Positions 7,197 to 15,386 of a DNA stretch of 42,092 nucleotides are shown here, piece after piece. The DNA comes from Bacteroidia bacterium (GTDB lineage: Bacteria; Bacteroidota; Bacteroidia; NS11-12g; UBA9320). The stretch lies in NCBI GenBank assembly GCA_017640445.1, contig JAEPQQ010000026.1, forward strand, positions 1-42,092, read 5' to 3'. The notes beneath the pieces were generated by a model that searched no databases, was not told the DNA's origin, and worked only from the letters and a program-made list of their open reading frames with translations. Every line of letters begins with the position of its first letter. The stretch's first letter is position 1. The position numbers and the translations under genes were made by a program.

Positions 7197-8414
7197 CTAC
7201 ATATTGGCTACGATTTCTTCGCCAAATTCAGAACACTTCAACAAGGTTGCTCCGTCCATCAATCGTTCGAAGTCGTACGTTACTCGTTTTGAAGCAATGG
7301 CGCCATTTAGTCCTTTAATAATAAGGTCGGCGGCCTCTGTCCAACCCAGGTATCGGAACATCATTTCTCCAGAAAGGATAACCGAACTTGGATTTACTTT
7401 ATCAAGCCCTGCGTACTTAGGTGCAGTACCATGGGTTGCTTCAAAGATGGCTTTACCCTCTTTGTAGTTAATATTCGCACCAGGTGCAATTCCGATACCT
7501 CCAACAATGGCCGCAAGTGCATCTGAAACATAGTCTCCGTTGAGATTCAAAGTAGCAATCACATCGTACTCAGATGGTCTTAGAAGAATCTGTTGCAAGA
7601 ACGCATCAGCAATTACATCCTTAATAATAATGGAGTTACCGTTGTTGTCGATTACCTGCCATGGGCCGCCTTCATAATCAACGGCTCCGAACTCGTTTTT
7701 AGCCAATTCGTATCCCCATTGCTTGAACATACCTTCAGTAAACTTCATGATGTTTCCTTTGTGCACAAGAGTAACTGATCGGCGGTTGTTGGCGATTGCA
7801 TAATCAATTGCTGATCGTACCAATCGCTCTGTACCTTCCTTACTTACAGGCTTAACACCTAACGAGCAGGATTCAGGGAATCTGATGTTCGTTACGCCCA
7901 TATCATCGATTAGGAATTTCTTTACTTTTTCAACCTCATCCGAACCATTCATCCACTCAATTCCAGCATAGATATCCTCTGTGTTTTCTCGGAAGATAAC
8001 CATATCAACATGTTGTGGTTCTTTTACCGGAGAAGGAACTCCTTCGAAGTATTGAACAGGTCGTACACAAGCATAAAGATCCAATTTCTGACGCAATGCT
8101 ACGTTCAATGATCGGATACCGCCACCAACCGGTGTGGTCAATGGGCCCTTAATGGCAACCAAATATTCTTCTATGGAGTCAAGTGTAGCCTGTGGCAACC
8201 ATTCTCCCGTTTGGTTGAATGCCTTCTCTCCTGCTAACACTTCCTTCCATTCAATCTTTCGGTCGGTACCATAAGCTTTACTTACGGCTGCATCAAATAC
8301 GCGCTGTGAAGCCTTCCAAATATCCGCACCAATACCGTCTCCTTCGATAAACGGAATAACCGGATTCGAAGGCACGTCAAGCCTTCCGTTGTTGATTGTT
8401 ATTTTATTCGACAT
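7197..8414 (-). CDS. icd: NADP-dependent isocitrate dehydrogenase
   Basis: A 405-aa enzyme, full length for the E. coli-type homodimeric isocitrate dehydrogenase of the TCA cycle (isocitrate to 2-oxoglutarate and CO2). [10 protein letters not shown] is at 20-29; the substrate loop RSLNVALRQ (101-109) includes S102, equivalent to the serine phosphorylated by AceK in enterobacteria; [15 protein letters not shown] follows. NADP specificity is supported by HGTAPKYAG (Lys-Tyr) and VTYDFERL (Tyr and Arg), matching the adenosine 2'-phosphate-binding residues of the E. coli enzyme. It is a single-gene unit with its own -7 box and terminator. No aceK is seen in the window. Confidence 0.95.
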   Translation of the reverse strand: MSNKITINNGRLDVPSNPVIPFIEGDGIGADIWKASQRVFDAAVSKAYGTDRKIEWKEVLAGEKAFNQTGEWLPQATLDSIEEYLVAIKGPLTTPVGGGIRSLNVALRQKLDLYACVRPVQYFEGVPSPVKEPQHVDMVIFRENTEDIYAGIEWMNGSDEVEKVKKFLIDDMGVTNIRFPESCSLGVKPVSKEGTERLVRSAIDYAIANNRRSVTLVHKGNIMKFTEGMFKQWGYELAKNEFGAVDYEGGPWQVIDNNGNSIIIKDVIADAFLQQILLRPSEYDVIATLNLNGDYVSDALAAIVGGIGIAPGANINYKEGKAIFEATHGTAPKYAGLDKVNPSSVILSGEMMFRYLGWTEAADLIIKGLNGAIASKRVTYDFERLMDGATLLKCSEFGEEIVANM

Positions 8415-8433
8415 GTAACTGTATTTAGGGCGG

Positions 8434-8441
8434 CAAAATTA
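8434..8441 (-). promoter_or_regulatory. -7 box for icd
   Basis: TAATTTTG on the minus strand matches TAnnTTTG and lies 20 nt before the icd ATG (8414). No TTG is found at 17-23 nt upstream of it. Confidence 0.4.
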
Positions 8442-8551
8442 GATATTTAGCGGCTAAATATGTTAAAACTGTCATAAACAATTGGTCCTGGAACCAAACT
8501 GACAAATTCGTGTATCATCTTCGCGGCAAATTGAAGTATCTTGCGTTGTTT

Positions 8552-10483
8552 ATGGCGTTACGTCTATTGATTTTTCTGGTTGGGATGATCGTGGTCCCGT
8601 TTGGGTATGCTCAGATTGAAGCGACGGAGTTTAAATCGATCTCAAATCTTCGTTTTGAGGGAAACACTTCCGGATCGAAACTTGGCAAAAAATCCAACGT
8701 AGGGAACGACTATGACGTAGTCTATCACAAACTCAGTCTGTACATCGACCCACGACAGCGCCCAATGCACGGTTCGGTACTCACTTATTTCAAACCATTT
8801 ACATCCAGTTTCTCCGAAGTTCGTTTTGACCTTACGGACTCGCTTCAGGTGGACTCGGTAATCTATCACGGTGCCAAAAGAACGTATACCCATCTCGAAA
8901 ATGAATTACGCATTGACCTGGGTAGTGTGGTGAATCAGGGGCAACTCGATTCCATAACGGTTTATTACAGTGGCGATCCAACCAACAACCCACAGCGCAG
9001 CTACGAACGTGAAAGCGGGCGAGCCATGAGCTCTTCTCCGCTGATCTGGACGCTCAGCCAGCCTTATGGTGCAAGAGACTGGTGGCCCTGCAAGCAAGGC
9101 CTTACGGATAAAATTGACTCGTTAGACATGTATGTTACTGTTCCCAAAGGAAACAAGGCTGCGGGAATCGGCTCTCTCGAATCGGTTACTGAACCAACTG
9201 ACTCCCAGCTCACCTACCATTGGAAACATCGATATCCGGTGGCCACCTATCTGGTAGCTACGGCCGTAACCGACTATGTTGAGTTTACCGATTGGGTTCG
9301 GTTTTCGGATGGCGACAGTTTAGCTATTCTGAATTACGTATTCCCTGAGAGCAGACCTTTTATGGAAGAACCGGTCAAACAAACTATTCCGATCATGAAA
9401 CTGTTCGACTCGCTTATCGGAGAATATCCGTTTTCAGATGAGAAATATGGTCATGCCGAATTCTTACGAGGTGGTGGCATGGAACACCAGACCATGAGCT
9501 TTATGGGTAGTTGGAGTTTTGGACTCATTGCACATGAACTGGCACATCAATGGTTTGGGGATCAAATTACATGTAACACCTGGTCGGATCTTTGGTTAAA
9601 CGAGGGATTTGCCACCTATTTTACCCTTGTTGCCCGCGAAGCACTTCAGGATGAGGCCACCTGGCGCAGCGTTCAATTGGCCAGCCAGGAACGTGCCCTA
9701 CGCGAGCCAACTGAATCGGTTTTTGTAATCGACACCATTGACCGGGAACGACTATTCAGCTCTCATCTCACCTATAACAAGGGAGCTCAACTCCTTCGCA
9801 TGTTGCACTGGCAAATGGGCGACTCGCTGTTCTACCTCGCTCTTCGCAACTACCTAAACGATCCGGACCTATATTATGGTTTTGCCGGAACCGCAGACCT
9901 CCAACACCATTTGGAAGCAGTATCAGGTAAAGACTTCTCAACCTTTTTTGATCAATGGTTCTATGGTGTAGGCAATCCACATTACATTGTAAACTGGGAA
10001 CAACGAGGAAGTCAAACCGAGGTTTCGTTAAGACAAACAACTAACTCAAGCACAAACTTTTTTCGGATGCCGGTGGAGCTTGCCTTTGTGGGGTCCAATC
10101 AAACTTCAACCATTACCATTGATGCCTCTCAAAATGACACGAGCTTTATAGTTCATACACCTTTCGCTATTGACTCCATGAGCTTCGACCCTCAATTGTG
10201 GGTTTTAGCTACACACGAGGTCCATAATCGAAGCGACTATTCCTCCGATGTTATTCTGTACCCAAACCCCGCAGGTAATCAAATTACGGTATCTGCACTG
10301 CGGTCCAACTACACATCATATCGTATATATGACGTGCTGGGCCGAACGTTGGTTCATCTTGACCTTCCAGCCAGTGATGGCGTGTTTGTAGACATTAATC
10401 TGGACGGTTTTATGAATGGCCTATACTTTTTGGAACTTCGCGGAAAGGATACCAAATCTGTTTCGAGGTTCGTTAAGAAGTAA
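8552..10483 (+). CDS. M1 family zinc aminopeptidase with T9SS type A sorting domain
   Basis: A 643-aa gluzincin. Signal peptide MALRLLIFLVGMIVVPFGYA-Q; an upstream in-frame GTG at 8510 would spoil its n-region, so the ATG at 8552 is preferred. An M1-type N-terminal beta domain follows. The exopeptidase motif GGGMEH is at 307-312 and the zinc motif is H328-E-L-A-H332 with third ligand E351 (WLNEGFATYF), the standard spacing. HLTYNKGAQLL holds the candidate transition-state tyrosine. The last 75 or so residues (VILYPNPAGNQITVS to VSRFVKK) form a T9SS type A sorting domain, so the enzyme should cross the outer membrane and be surface-anchored or released. It shows no ERAP-type C-terminal helical domain. 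It is followed after 8 nt by a papain-like gene, probably in one operon. Confidence 0.92.
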   Translation: MALRLLIFLVGMIVVPFGYAQIEATEFKSISNLRFEGNTSGSKLGKKSNVGNDYDVVYHKLSLYIDPRQRPMHGSVLTYFKPFTSSFSEVRFDLTDSLQVDSVIYHGAKRTYTHLENELRIDLGSVVNQGQLDSITVYYSGDPTNNPQRSYERESGRAMSSSPLIWTLSQPYGARDWWPCKQGLTDKIDSLDMYVTVPKGNKAAGIGSLESVTEPTDSQLTYHWKHRYPVATYLVATAVTDYVEFTDWVRFSDGDSLAILNYVFPESRPFMEEPVKQTIPIMKLFDSLIGEYPFSDEKYGHAEFLRGGGMEHQTMSFMGSWSFGLIAHELAHQWFGDQITCNTWSDLWLNEGFATYFTLVAREALQDEATWRSVQLASQERALREPTESVFVIDTIDRERLFSSHLTYNKGAQLLRMLHWQMGDSLFYLALRNYLNDPDLYYGFAGTADLQHHLEAVSGKDFSTFFDQWFYGVGNPHYIVNWEQRGSQTEVSLRQTTNSSTNFFRMPVELAFVGSNQTSTITIDASQNDTSFIVHTPFAIDSMSFDPQLWVLATHEVHNRSDYSSDVILYPNPAGNQITVSALRSNYTSYRIYDVLGRTLVHLDLPASDGVFVDINLDGFMNGLYFLELRGKDTKSVSRFVKK

Positions 10484-10491
10484 AACCCACT

Positions 10492-11157
10492 ATGACGTTT
10501 TCCAAGCTCTCCCTGTTTCTGTTGGGGTTTATGTCGTGCACGTTTGTAACCAGTCAGGAACAACAAGAAACTGAAACTCCAGACTCTGCTCAGGTTATTC
10601 CGTATGCCGACTACCTTGACAGCCTCAATCACCGAAAAACAACCATTGATTCTGGCGATTTTATAGGCGCCAAACACCTCCTGTTCAATGTTTTTCATTC
10701 AGAAATCCCTTCCTATTGGATTGGCACGCGATGGGATTTCAACGGTACAACTCCTACTCCAGGTGATGGCTTAATCGCTTGTGGATACTACCTCACCACC
10801 ACCATGAAACAAACCGGTTATGAGATTAACCGATACAAAATGGCGCAACAAGCTTCTTCTGTGCTGATTGAAGCCTATTGCAGTAACATTGCCAAGATGA
10901 CGTCTCTTGAAGCCGTAAGCAAATACCTATCGACACAGCCGGATAGCAGCACCTTTATTATTGGCCTGGATTCCCACACTGGTTTTGTAACCAAACATGG
11001 AAATAATTATTACCTCATACACTCCAACTATATTGGGAGTGAAGGTGTTATTCGAGAAAAGCTTGAAGAGGCCCAGGTGCTCGTACACAATTCGTTTTTT
11101 ATGATAGGCAGTTTGAACGGACACAAACAACGTTTAACACAATGGATGAAATGGTAA
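10492..11157 (+). CDS. exported protein with a papain-like (NlpC/P60-like?) cysteine hydrolase pattern
   Basis: 221 aa with an N-terminal signal (MTFSKLSLFLLGFMSCTFV, cut near TSQ; C16 does not sit in a convincing lipobox). I do not recognise the family firmly. The arrangement Cys97 in GLIACGYYLTTTM at the start of a helix, His162 in IIGLDSHTGFV on a strand, and His177/Asn179 in YYLIHSNY on the next strand is that of papain-fold amidases and peptidases such as NlpC/P60. Neighbours are a secreted M1 aminopeptidase (8 nt upstream) and a lytic-transglycosylase-like protein (26 nt downstream), which makes a cell-wall peptide amidase attractive but unproven. Confidence 0.6.
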   Translation: MTFSKLSLFLLGFMSCTFVTSQEQQETETPDSAQVIPYADYLDSLNHRKTTIDSGDFIGAKHLLFNVFHSEIPSYWIGTRWDFNGTTPTPGDGLIACGYYLTTTMKQTGYEINRYKMAQQASSVLIEAYCSNIAKMTSLEAVSKYLSTQPDSSTFIIGLDSHTGFVTKHGNNYYLIHSNYIGSEGVIREKLEEAQVLVHNSFFMIGSLNGHKQRLTQWMKW

Positions 11158-11183
11158 GCTAAAACGCATTAAGTTTGCTTACC

Positions 11184-11768
11184 GTGAAACGCTATTTATT
11201 TGGTATACTTTTAAACCTGCTGTTTGTTACCATAGGGTTAGCACAAAACTCTCAAGACACAACACTTCCAAATGGTGATCGTGGTGCGTTCAGGATCGAG
11301 GTTGTCCCTTGCGATTGCGACAGCACCGTAAACGATTCCATATCCATTTCGTTGAACCGTTGCTTTGACACGATTTCCTTATTTGTAAAAACTGCTTCGA
11401 TACTCGACTTTGCCGATTCTGTGGCTATTGCCTATGGCGTTCCGCCGAAGCTCGTTTATGAAATTGGCATGAATGAAAGTCGGTGGCAAAACATCTACGA
11501 CCTCGACTATCTAATCAAAGATGGTGATCTCCAGGTGATTGACCGAACGTTCAATCACTTTTACAATGAGATGGGTCTAACCGGTGGCAAAACCAGAAGA
11601 AACTATATTCTGGTAGGCATCTACTACCTGAAAGTGAACTACAACATATACCACAACTGGAAAAAGGCGCGCTATGCCTACGGCAGGGGTCGATGGAAAC
11701 CGGAGTCGGAATGGACACGTCTGGAACGTCACTTTATGAACAAGATCGACTGGAATCAATACGACTAA
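11184..11768 (+). CDS. lytic transglycosylase-like (SLT/lysozyme fold) exported protein
   Basis: 194 aa from the GTG at 11184, which gives the signal peptide VKRYLFGILLNLLFVTIGLA-Q; an upstream TTG would add three residues. Residues 75-170 follow the SLT pattern: YGVPPKLVYEIGMNESRW with candidate catalytic E98 followed by Ser, GDLQVID (114-120) in place of the GLMQ motif, a long helix around ILVGIYYLKVNYN, and AYGRG (165-169) in place of AYNxG. It should cleave peptidoglycan glycan strands if active. The N-terminal linker holds a CDC motif (43-45) and C60, possibly disulfides. It is probably co-transcribed with the papain-like gene. Its stop is 4 nt from that of convergent trmN6. Confidence 0.7.
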   Translation: MKRYLFGILLNLLFVTIGLAQNSQDTTLPNGDRGAFRIEVVPCDCDSTVNDSISISLNRCFDTISLFVKTASILDFADSVAIAYGVPPKLVYEIGMNESRWQNIYDLDYLIKDGDLQVIDRTFNHFYNEMGLTGGKTRRNYILVGIYYLKVNYNIYHNWKKARYAYGRGRWKPESEWTRLERHFMNKIDWNQYD

Positions 11769-11772
11769 CTCA

Positions 11773-12474
11773 CTACATGTTCAGGTAGAAGTCGCGCGTT
11801 AGTATCTGATATGCTTCTGTATACACGTGCCGGTCTCGCTCAACAATAAGCTCATCGCGCAGTAACTGAGCCTTCTCCTTACCCACTTCAATTAAACATC
11901 GTTTTACGGGCGCCTGCGCATTGCCCCGTACCCGAGTTATTCGATGCGGCACCATGGCGTATTGGCGGGACACATTTACGAACTTTTCTTCCTGATCGGA
12001 CGGAATGATCACTGCCAGCCTACCAGACCTATTTAAGTGGTTTGCCGAATGAGCAACGAGGTTTTCAAGGCTTAAGCTGTCAACGTGCCTCGCCTGATTG
12101 CGTTGAGGGTCAGCTGTTTTAAGCCCATTTATGAAGAAGGGCGGATTGCATACAATTAAATCGAAACGGCGCTTCGAACTGTAAGCGAGAAGGTTTTTGT
12201 TACCAACAGTGATTCGACTGGAAAACTTTGATTGGCCCACGTTGTACTGGGCCTCGTCACATGCTTTACCATCAATATCAATGGCCTCAATGGTTGCATT
12301 GGCAAACCGTTGTGCTAACATTAACGCAATCAACCCGGTTCCTGTCCCAATGTCCAATATGTGATTCGGATTGGCATGGTTACACCATGCTCCCAACAGC
12401 ACTCCGTCAGTACCTACTTTCATTGCCGATTGACTTTGTTGTACATCGAACTGCTTGAATCTAAATACACTCAT
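11773..12474 (-). CDS. trmN6: tRNA1(Val) (adenine(37)-N6)-methyltransferase TrmN6-like
   Basis: A 233-aa Rossmann-fold SAM-dependent N6-adenine methyltransferase. N-terminal FRFKQF and KVGTDGVLLGAW (19-30) are typical of the YfiC/TrmN6 family; SAM motif I is ILDIGTGTG (39-47); the acidic loop is AIDID; the catalytic motif NPPFF (110-114) is the NPPY-type motif for exocyclic amino groups. The C-terminus ends DFYLNM, the family's usual ending. In E. coli the enzyme makes m6A37 in tRNA-Val; the exact tRNA in this organism is inferred. It is monocistronic, converging on the transglycosylase-like gene. Confidence 0.88.
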   Translation of the reverse strand: MSVFRFKQFDVQQSQSAMKVGTDGVLLGAWCNHANPNHILDIGTGTGLIALMLAQRFANATIEAIDIDGKACDEAQYNVGQSKFSSRITVGNKNLLAYSSKRRFDLIVCNPPFFINGLKTADPQRNQARHVDSLSLENLVAHSANHLNRSGRLAVIIPSDQEEKFVNVSRQYAMVPHRITRVRGNAQAPVKRCLIEVGKEKAQLLRDELIVERDRHVYTEAYQILTRDFYLNM

Positions 12475-12485
12475 ATTGACCGGAA

Positions 12486-12493
12486 CAAAGCTA
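12486..12493 (-). promoter_or_regulatory. -7 box for trmN6
   Basis: TAGCTTTG on the minus strand matches TAnnTTTG, 12 nt upstream of the ATG at 12474. The -33 region has only CTG rather than TTG. Confidence 0.45.
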
Positions 12494-12663
12494 TGCCATC
12501 GAAGTAGAAGTTGCAGAAACCCAGGTTATTTAAAAATTATGAACCTCCAGAAACCCCGTGGTTACTACGTTTAAAACCAATGACATACTTATTACAAATG
12601 TTTTGCTAACACGATGGCATGTTATCCCGTATACACCTTCAAACAACAACACATTAAAGAATT

Positions 12664-13191
12664 ATGAATATCAAAAAATTATCTTATGGTGTAGTAGTCT
12701 TTTCTCTTCTGTTCACAGTTGGTTGTATGGATGATTTTCCAATAACCACAACAACTGGGGGAGGATCTACCACTCACGGTGGATCTAGCACACGAGGTAC
12801 CACAGACGGAAAAACAGATTGGGGAACCACCGACGGACGAACTGACTGGGGCAACTCAGACGGAACCGATTGGGGTACTACAGATGCTTCATCATCTGAC
12901 GGCGCTTGTGATATGGGAACTTCTGACGGCGGAAGTGACTGGGGATCAACAACCGGAAGAGACACTATTTGGACTTCAACCGGTGGTGCTGACTGGGGCA
13001 CTTCTGATGGAAAAACTTCTTGGGGAGGAACTTCTAGCGGCAACTCCGACTGGGGGTCAACAACCGGAAGAGACAGTATTTGGACTACAACTGGTGGTTC
13101 TGACTGGGGTTCTACCACATGGGGTGACACCGTTTGGGCGACTACAACACGAGGTGGTGGTGCCAGCGACTGGGGCGGAACTACCCGATAA
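12664..13191 (+). CDS. DWG-repeat low-complexity putative lipoprotein
   Basis: 175 aa. The N-terminus MNIKKLSYGVVVFSLLFTVGC is a lipoprotein-like signal with C21 as the possible lipidated residue; Thr at -3 is not ideal for a lipobox. The rest is almost entirely Gly, Thr, Ser, Asp and Trp, with about ten DWG units in variants such as TDWGTTDG and SDWGSTTGRD(T/S)IWT. No globular domain or catalytic motif is visible. I do not recognise it; a surface-exposed repeat structure is the simplest idea. Codon use is ordinary, and the antisense frames that stay open across it are by-products of the repeats. It has no clear promoter in the 189-nt upstream gap; a hairpin (13244-13275) follows. Confidence 0.75.
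   Translation: MNIKKLSYGVVVFSLLFTVGCMDDFPITTTTGGGSTTHGGSSTRGTTDGKTDWGTTDGRTDWGNSDGTDWGTTDASSSDGACDMGTSDGGSDWGSTTGRDTIWTSTGGADWGTSDGKTSWGGTSSGNSDWGSTTGRDSIWTTTGGSDWGSTTWGDTVWATTTRGGGASDWGGTTR
12937..13109 (+). repeat. 62-bp imperfect direct repeat inside the DWG-repeat gene
   Basis: 12937-12998 and 13048-13109 are near-identical 62-bp copies starting and ending with GACTGGGG, spaced 111 bp apart start to start. Both encode DWGSTTGRD(T/S)IWT(S/T)TGG(A/S)DWG. Most differences are single-base substitutions, suggesting duplication inside the gene. Confidence 0.85.
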
Positions 13192-13243
13192 CTCAAATCT
13201 CTGCTAGTGGCTTTCACAGTATAATCAAACAGCACTAAATTTT

Positions 13244-13275
13244 GAAGGCCGCGTGTTGCAAACACTGCGGCCTTC
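13244..13275 (+). terminator. hairpin after the DWG-repeat gene
   Basis: GAAGGCCGC (13244-13252) pairs perfectly with GCGGCCTTC (13267-13275). Four further pairs are possible inside after a one-base bulge. The T-tract after it is short and broken by a G, so termination may be partial. Confidence 0.65.
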
Positions 13276-13306
13276 TTTGTGCTTTACTCACTACCGTATT
13301 TAAACA

Positions 13307-14800
13307 ATGAAAGAACGACTTAGAAAATATCTTCATACCATTTTCACGCTGGACCTAAGGGCACTCGCTCTGTTCCGGATTTTTTTGGCTGTGGTGCTTA
13401 TTGGAGACATTTCTGTTCGTTTTAGCGACTTACAGGCATTCTACAGCAACCAAGGTGTACTGCCGTTGGACGTGATGCACGAAGGCAACTACTTCAGTCC
13501 TTTCTCCATTAGTGTCCACATGATGAATGGTGCGCTCTGGTTCCAAACCATCCTGGTGGCTTTAGCCTATGTGTTTGCCATTTGTATGTTGGTCGGATAT
13601 CGTACACGACTGTTCACATTTCTATCGTTCTTTATGCTTTTTTCCATCCAAACCAGAAACCCATTGGTTCTTCAGGGTGGAGATGATTTCCTGAGGCTCT
13701 TATTGTTTTGGGCCATATTTCTTCCCTCGAATCGGGTTTGGGCAGTTGATGCCATCGGTCGCGGGAGGCCTGGGTCTTACAAGCAGTTTGACATTGCTAA
13801 CATAGGTTACGTTTTACTTTTGTTCAGTGTTTACTTCTTCACATCTCTGATGAAGCACTCACCTGAATGGTATCGCGACGGGACCGCTTTGTATTATGCG
13901 TTTAGCATCGATCAGATGGTTTATCCTGCATCAAAGCTGTTGTACCCATACCCTAATTTGTTAAAAGCTTTAACCTTTGGAACCATTGGCCTGGAGTTGA
14001 TTGCTCCACTTCTGTTGCTCATACCGTATAAACCGCAGGTATTTAAGACTATATTCGTTGTAGGTCTTACCATGTTACATGTAGGTATAGGATTAACCAT
14101 GCAGGTAGGTTACTTCTTTATCATTTCGATTGTTGGTATGATCGGTTTGTGGCCCGAGGTCTTTTTTAGACCCTTGGAGAGGTTGTTTGACCGACTGAGT
14201 CGGAACAGTTTGATCAAGTGGTTCCTGCACGTGTTTCAACCCAGATATGTAACAAAACCTCGTTTAAAGCGATTGACAAATACGGTTATGGTTAGTGCTA
14301 TTGGATTAAGCCTCGTATGGAACATTGGCAACGTTGCCAAGATACCTCAGGGTATGCGTTCTGTTGTTCTCCCTGTGGGAAAGCTCACCGGGCTTAGTCA
14401 GAACTGGGGCATGTTTGCTCCCACGGTGTTTAAAGGTGATGGGTGGTATGTGTATGAAGCCATTACAGAATCGGGAGACACCATTGACATACTTAAACCT
14501 GAAACCTCCATTGACTACAGTAAACCCGAATGGGTTGTGTATCAATACAAAAACGCAAAATGGCGGAAGCTTGGCGAAAATCTGATGCGATCAAAAAACA
14601 AGAGCATACGCACTCCGTTTTGTCGTTATCAGTTAACCAATCACAACCGAAACCACCCCGACCAGAAAATATGGAAGCTTAACGTACTGTACTTCCGCGA
14701 GAAATCATTACCTAACTATGAAGTAGAAGACATTGAAAAAGGGAAGATTTGTTCTTGCTTCCTTAAAAATAAAGGAAAAGAAACGGCGTCAATCGAGTAA
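13307..14800 (+). CDS. HTTM domain integral membrane protein
   Basis: A 497-aa polytopic membrane protein. The first 300 or so residues fit the HTTM domain (related to the membrane part of vitamin-K-dependent gamma-carboxylase): ALALFRIFLAVVLIGDI in the first helix, YSNQGVLPLDVM in the following loop, MLVGYRTRLFTFLSFFML, NPLVLQGGDDFLRLLLFWAIFLP, and FFTSLMKHSPEWYRDGTALYYA. A further helix (about 331-347) precedes a soluble C-terminal part (SQNWGMFAPTVFKGDGWYVYE). Bacterial members have no established reaction. It has no signal peptide; the first helix should insert it in the inner membrane. The sigma-factor gene starts 6 nt after its stop, suggesting one operon. DCC-family genes such as 16771-17196 often lie near HTTM genes. 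Confidence 0.87.
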   Translation: MKERLRKYLHTIFTLDLRALALFRIFLAVVLIGDISVRFSDLQAFYSNQGVLPLDVMHEGNYFSPFSISVHMMNGALWFQTILVALAYVFAICMLVGYRTRLFTFLSFFMLFSIQTRNPLVLQGGDDFLRLLLFWAIFLPSNRVWAVDAIGRGRPGSYKQFDIANIGYVLLLFSVYFFTSLMKHSPEWYRDGTALYYAFSIDQMVYPASKLLYPYPNLLKALTFGTIGLELIAPLLLLIPYKPQVFKTIFVVGLTMLHVGIGLTMQVGYFFIISIVGMIGLWPEVFFRPLERLFDRLSRNSLIKWFLHVFQPRYVTKPRLKRLTNTVMVSAIGLSLVWNIGNVAKIPQGMRSVVLPVGKLTGLSQNWGMFAPTVFKGDGWYVYEAITESGDTIDILKPETSIDYSKPEWVVYQYKNAKWRKLGENLMRSKNKSIRTPFCRYQLTNHNRNHPDQKIWKLNVLYFREKSLPNYEVEDIEKGKICSCFLKNKGKETASIE

Positions 14801-14806
14801 GACTGC

Positions 14807-15376
14807 GTGAAGAATATCGACCATATCATTAAAAAGTGTCTAAAGCGAGATGAGAAAGCCTTAGAACAGCTTTATCAGTACTTGTTTAATGATATGATGG
14901 GGATTTGCATGCGTTATCAAAAAACGAGAGAAGATGCTGAAGAGGTTTTGAACGATTGTTTTGTAAAGATTGTTTCATCCCTCAAAAAACGAGACTCGAA
15001 TATCCCGTTGATGTACTGGGTAAAACGAGTAACTGTAAATAAAAACATTGATGCCTTGCGAAAGAAAAAGGCATTGTATAACATCGACGAACAAATGCAC
15101 AGTAGCGACGATCAGGAGTATTCAATTGGCCCTTCCGTTGACCACTTGAATCAGAAGATTGAAGTTGACAATTTGCTTTATACCATTTCGTTGTTGGGCG
15201 AACCACAACGGCAAATTTTCAACTTGTTCGTAATCGATGGATATAGCCATCATGAGATTTCGGAAATTTTAGATCTCTCTGAGGCAAGCTCCAGGTTTCA
15301 TCTGCATTATGCACGCAAAAACCTGAAGGAAATGTTAAAAAAAACGGAACAAAGAATGATTAAGGTTAAATCCTAA
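14807..15376 (+). CDS. RNA polymerase sigma-70 family factor (ECF type)
   Basis: 189 aa with GTG start 6 nt after the HTTM stop. Region 2 is at about 20-85 (LEQLYQYLFNDMMGICMRYQKTREDAEEVLNDCFVKI, then YWVKRVTVNKNIDALRK) and region 4 at about 125-180 (LLYTISLLGEPQRQIFNLFVIDGYSHHEISEILDLSEASSRFHLHYARKNLKEML). The linker between them is short and there is no region 3, so it is an ECF sigma. The next gene, 10 nt downstream, has a cytoplasmic N-terminus and one membrane helix, the usual layout of a membrane anti-sigma partner. Confidence 0.92.
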   Translation: MKNIDHIIKKCLKRDEKALEQLYQYLFNDMMGICMRYQKTREDAEEVLNDCFVKIVSSLKKRDSNIPLMYWVKRVTVNKNIDALRKKKALYNIDEQMHSSDDQEYSIGPSVDHLNQKIEVDNLLYTISLLGEPQRQIFNLFVIDGYSHHEISEILDLSEASSRFHLHYARKNLKEMLKKTEQRMIKVKS

Positions 15377-15386
15377 AACAAAGCGA

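Noticed and set aside
12937..13109. Two 62-bp near-identical copies with a spacer, considered as a CRISPR-like or mobile repeat.
   Set aside because: They are in frame inside a gene, encode the same peptide, differ by point changes, and there are only two copies without regular spacers or cas genes.
12774..13265. Long open frame on the minus strand (163 codons), and a second plus-strand frame of 142 codons, across the DWG-repeat gene.
   Set aside because: The repeat unit lacks stop codons in several frames. Only the plus-strand frame from 12664 begins with a plausible export signal and has a biased composition consistent from start to end.
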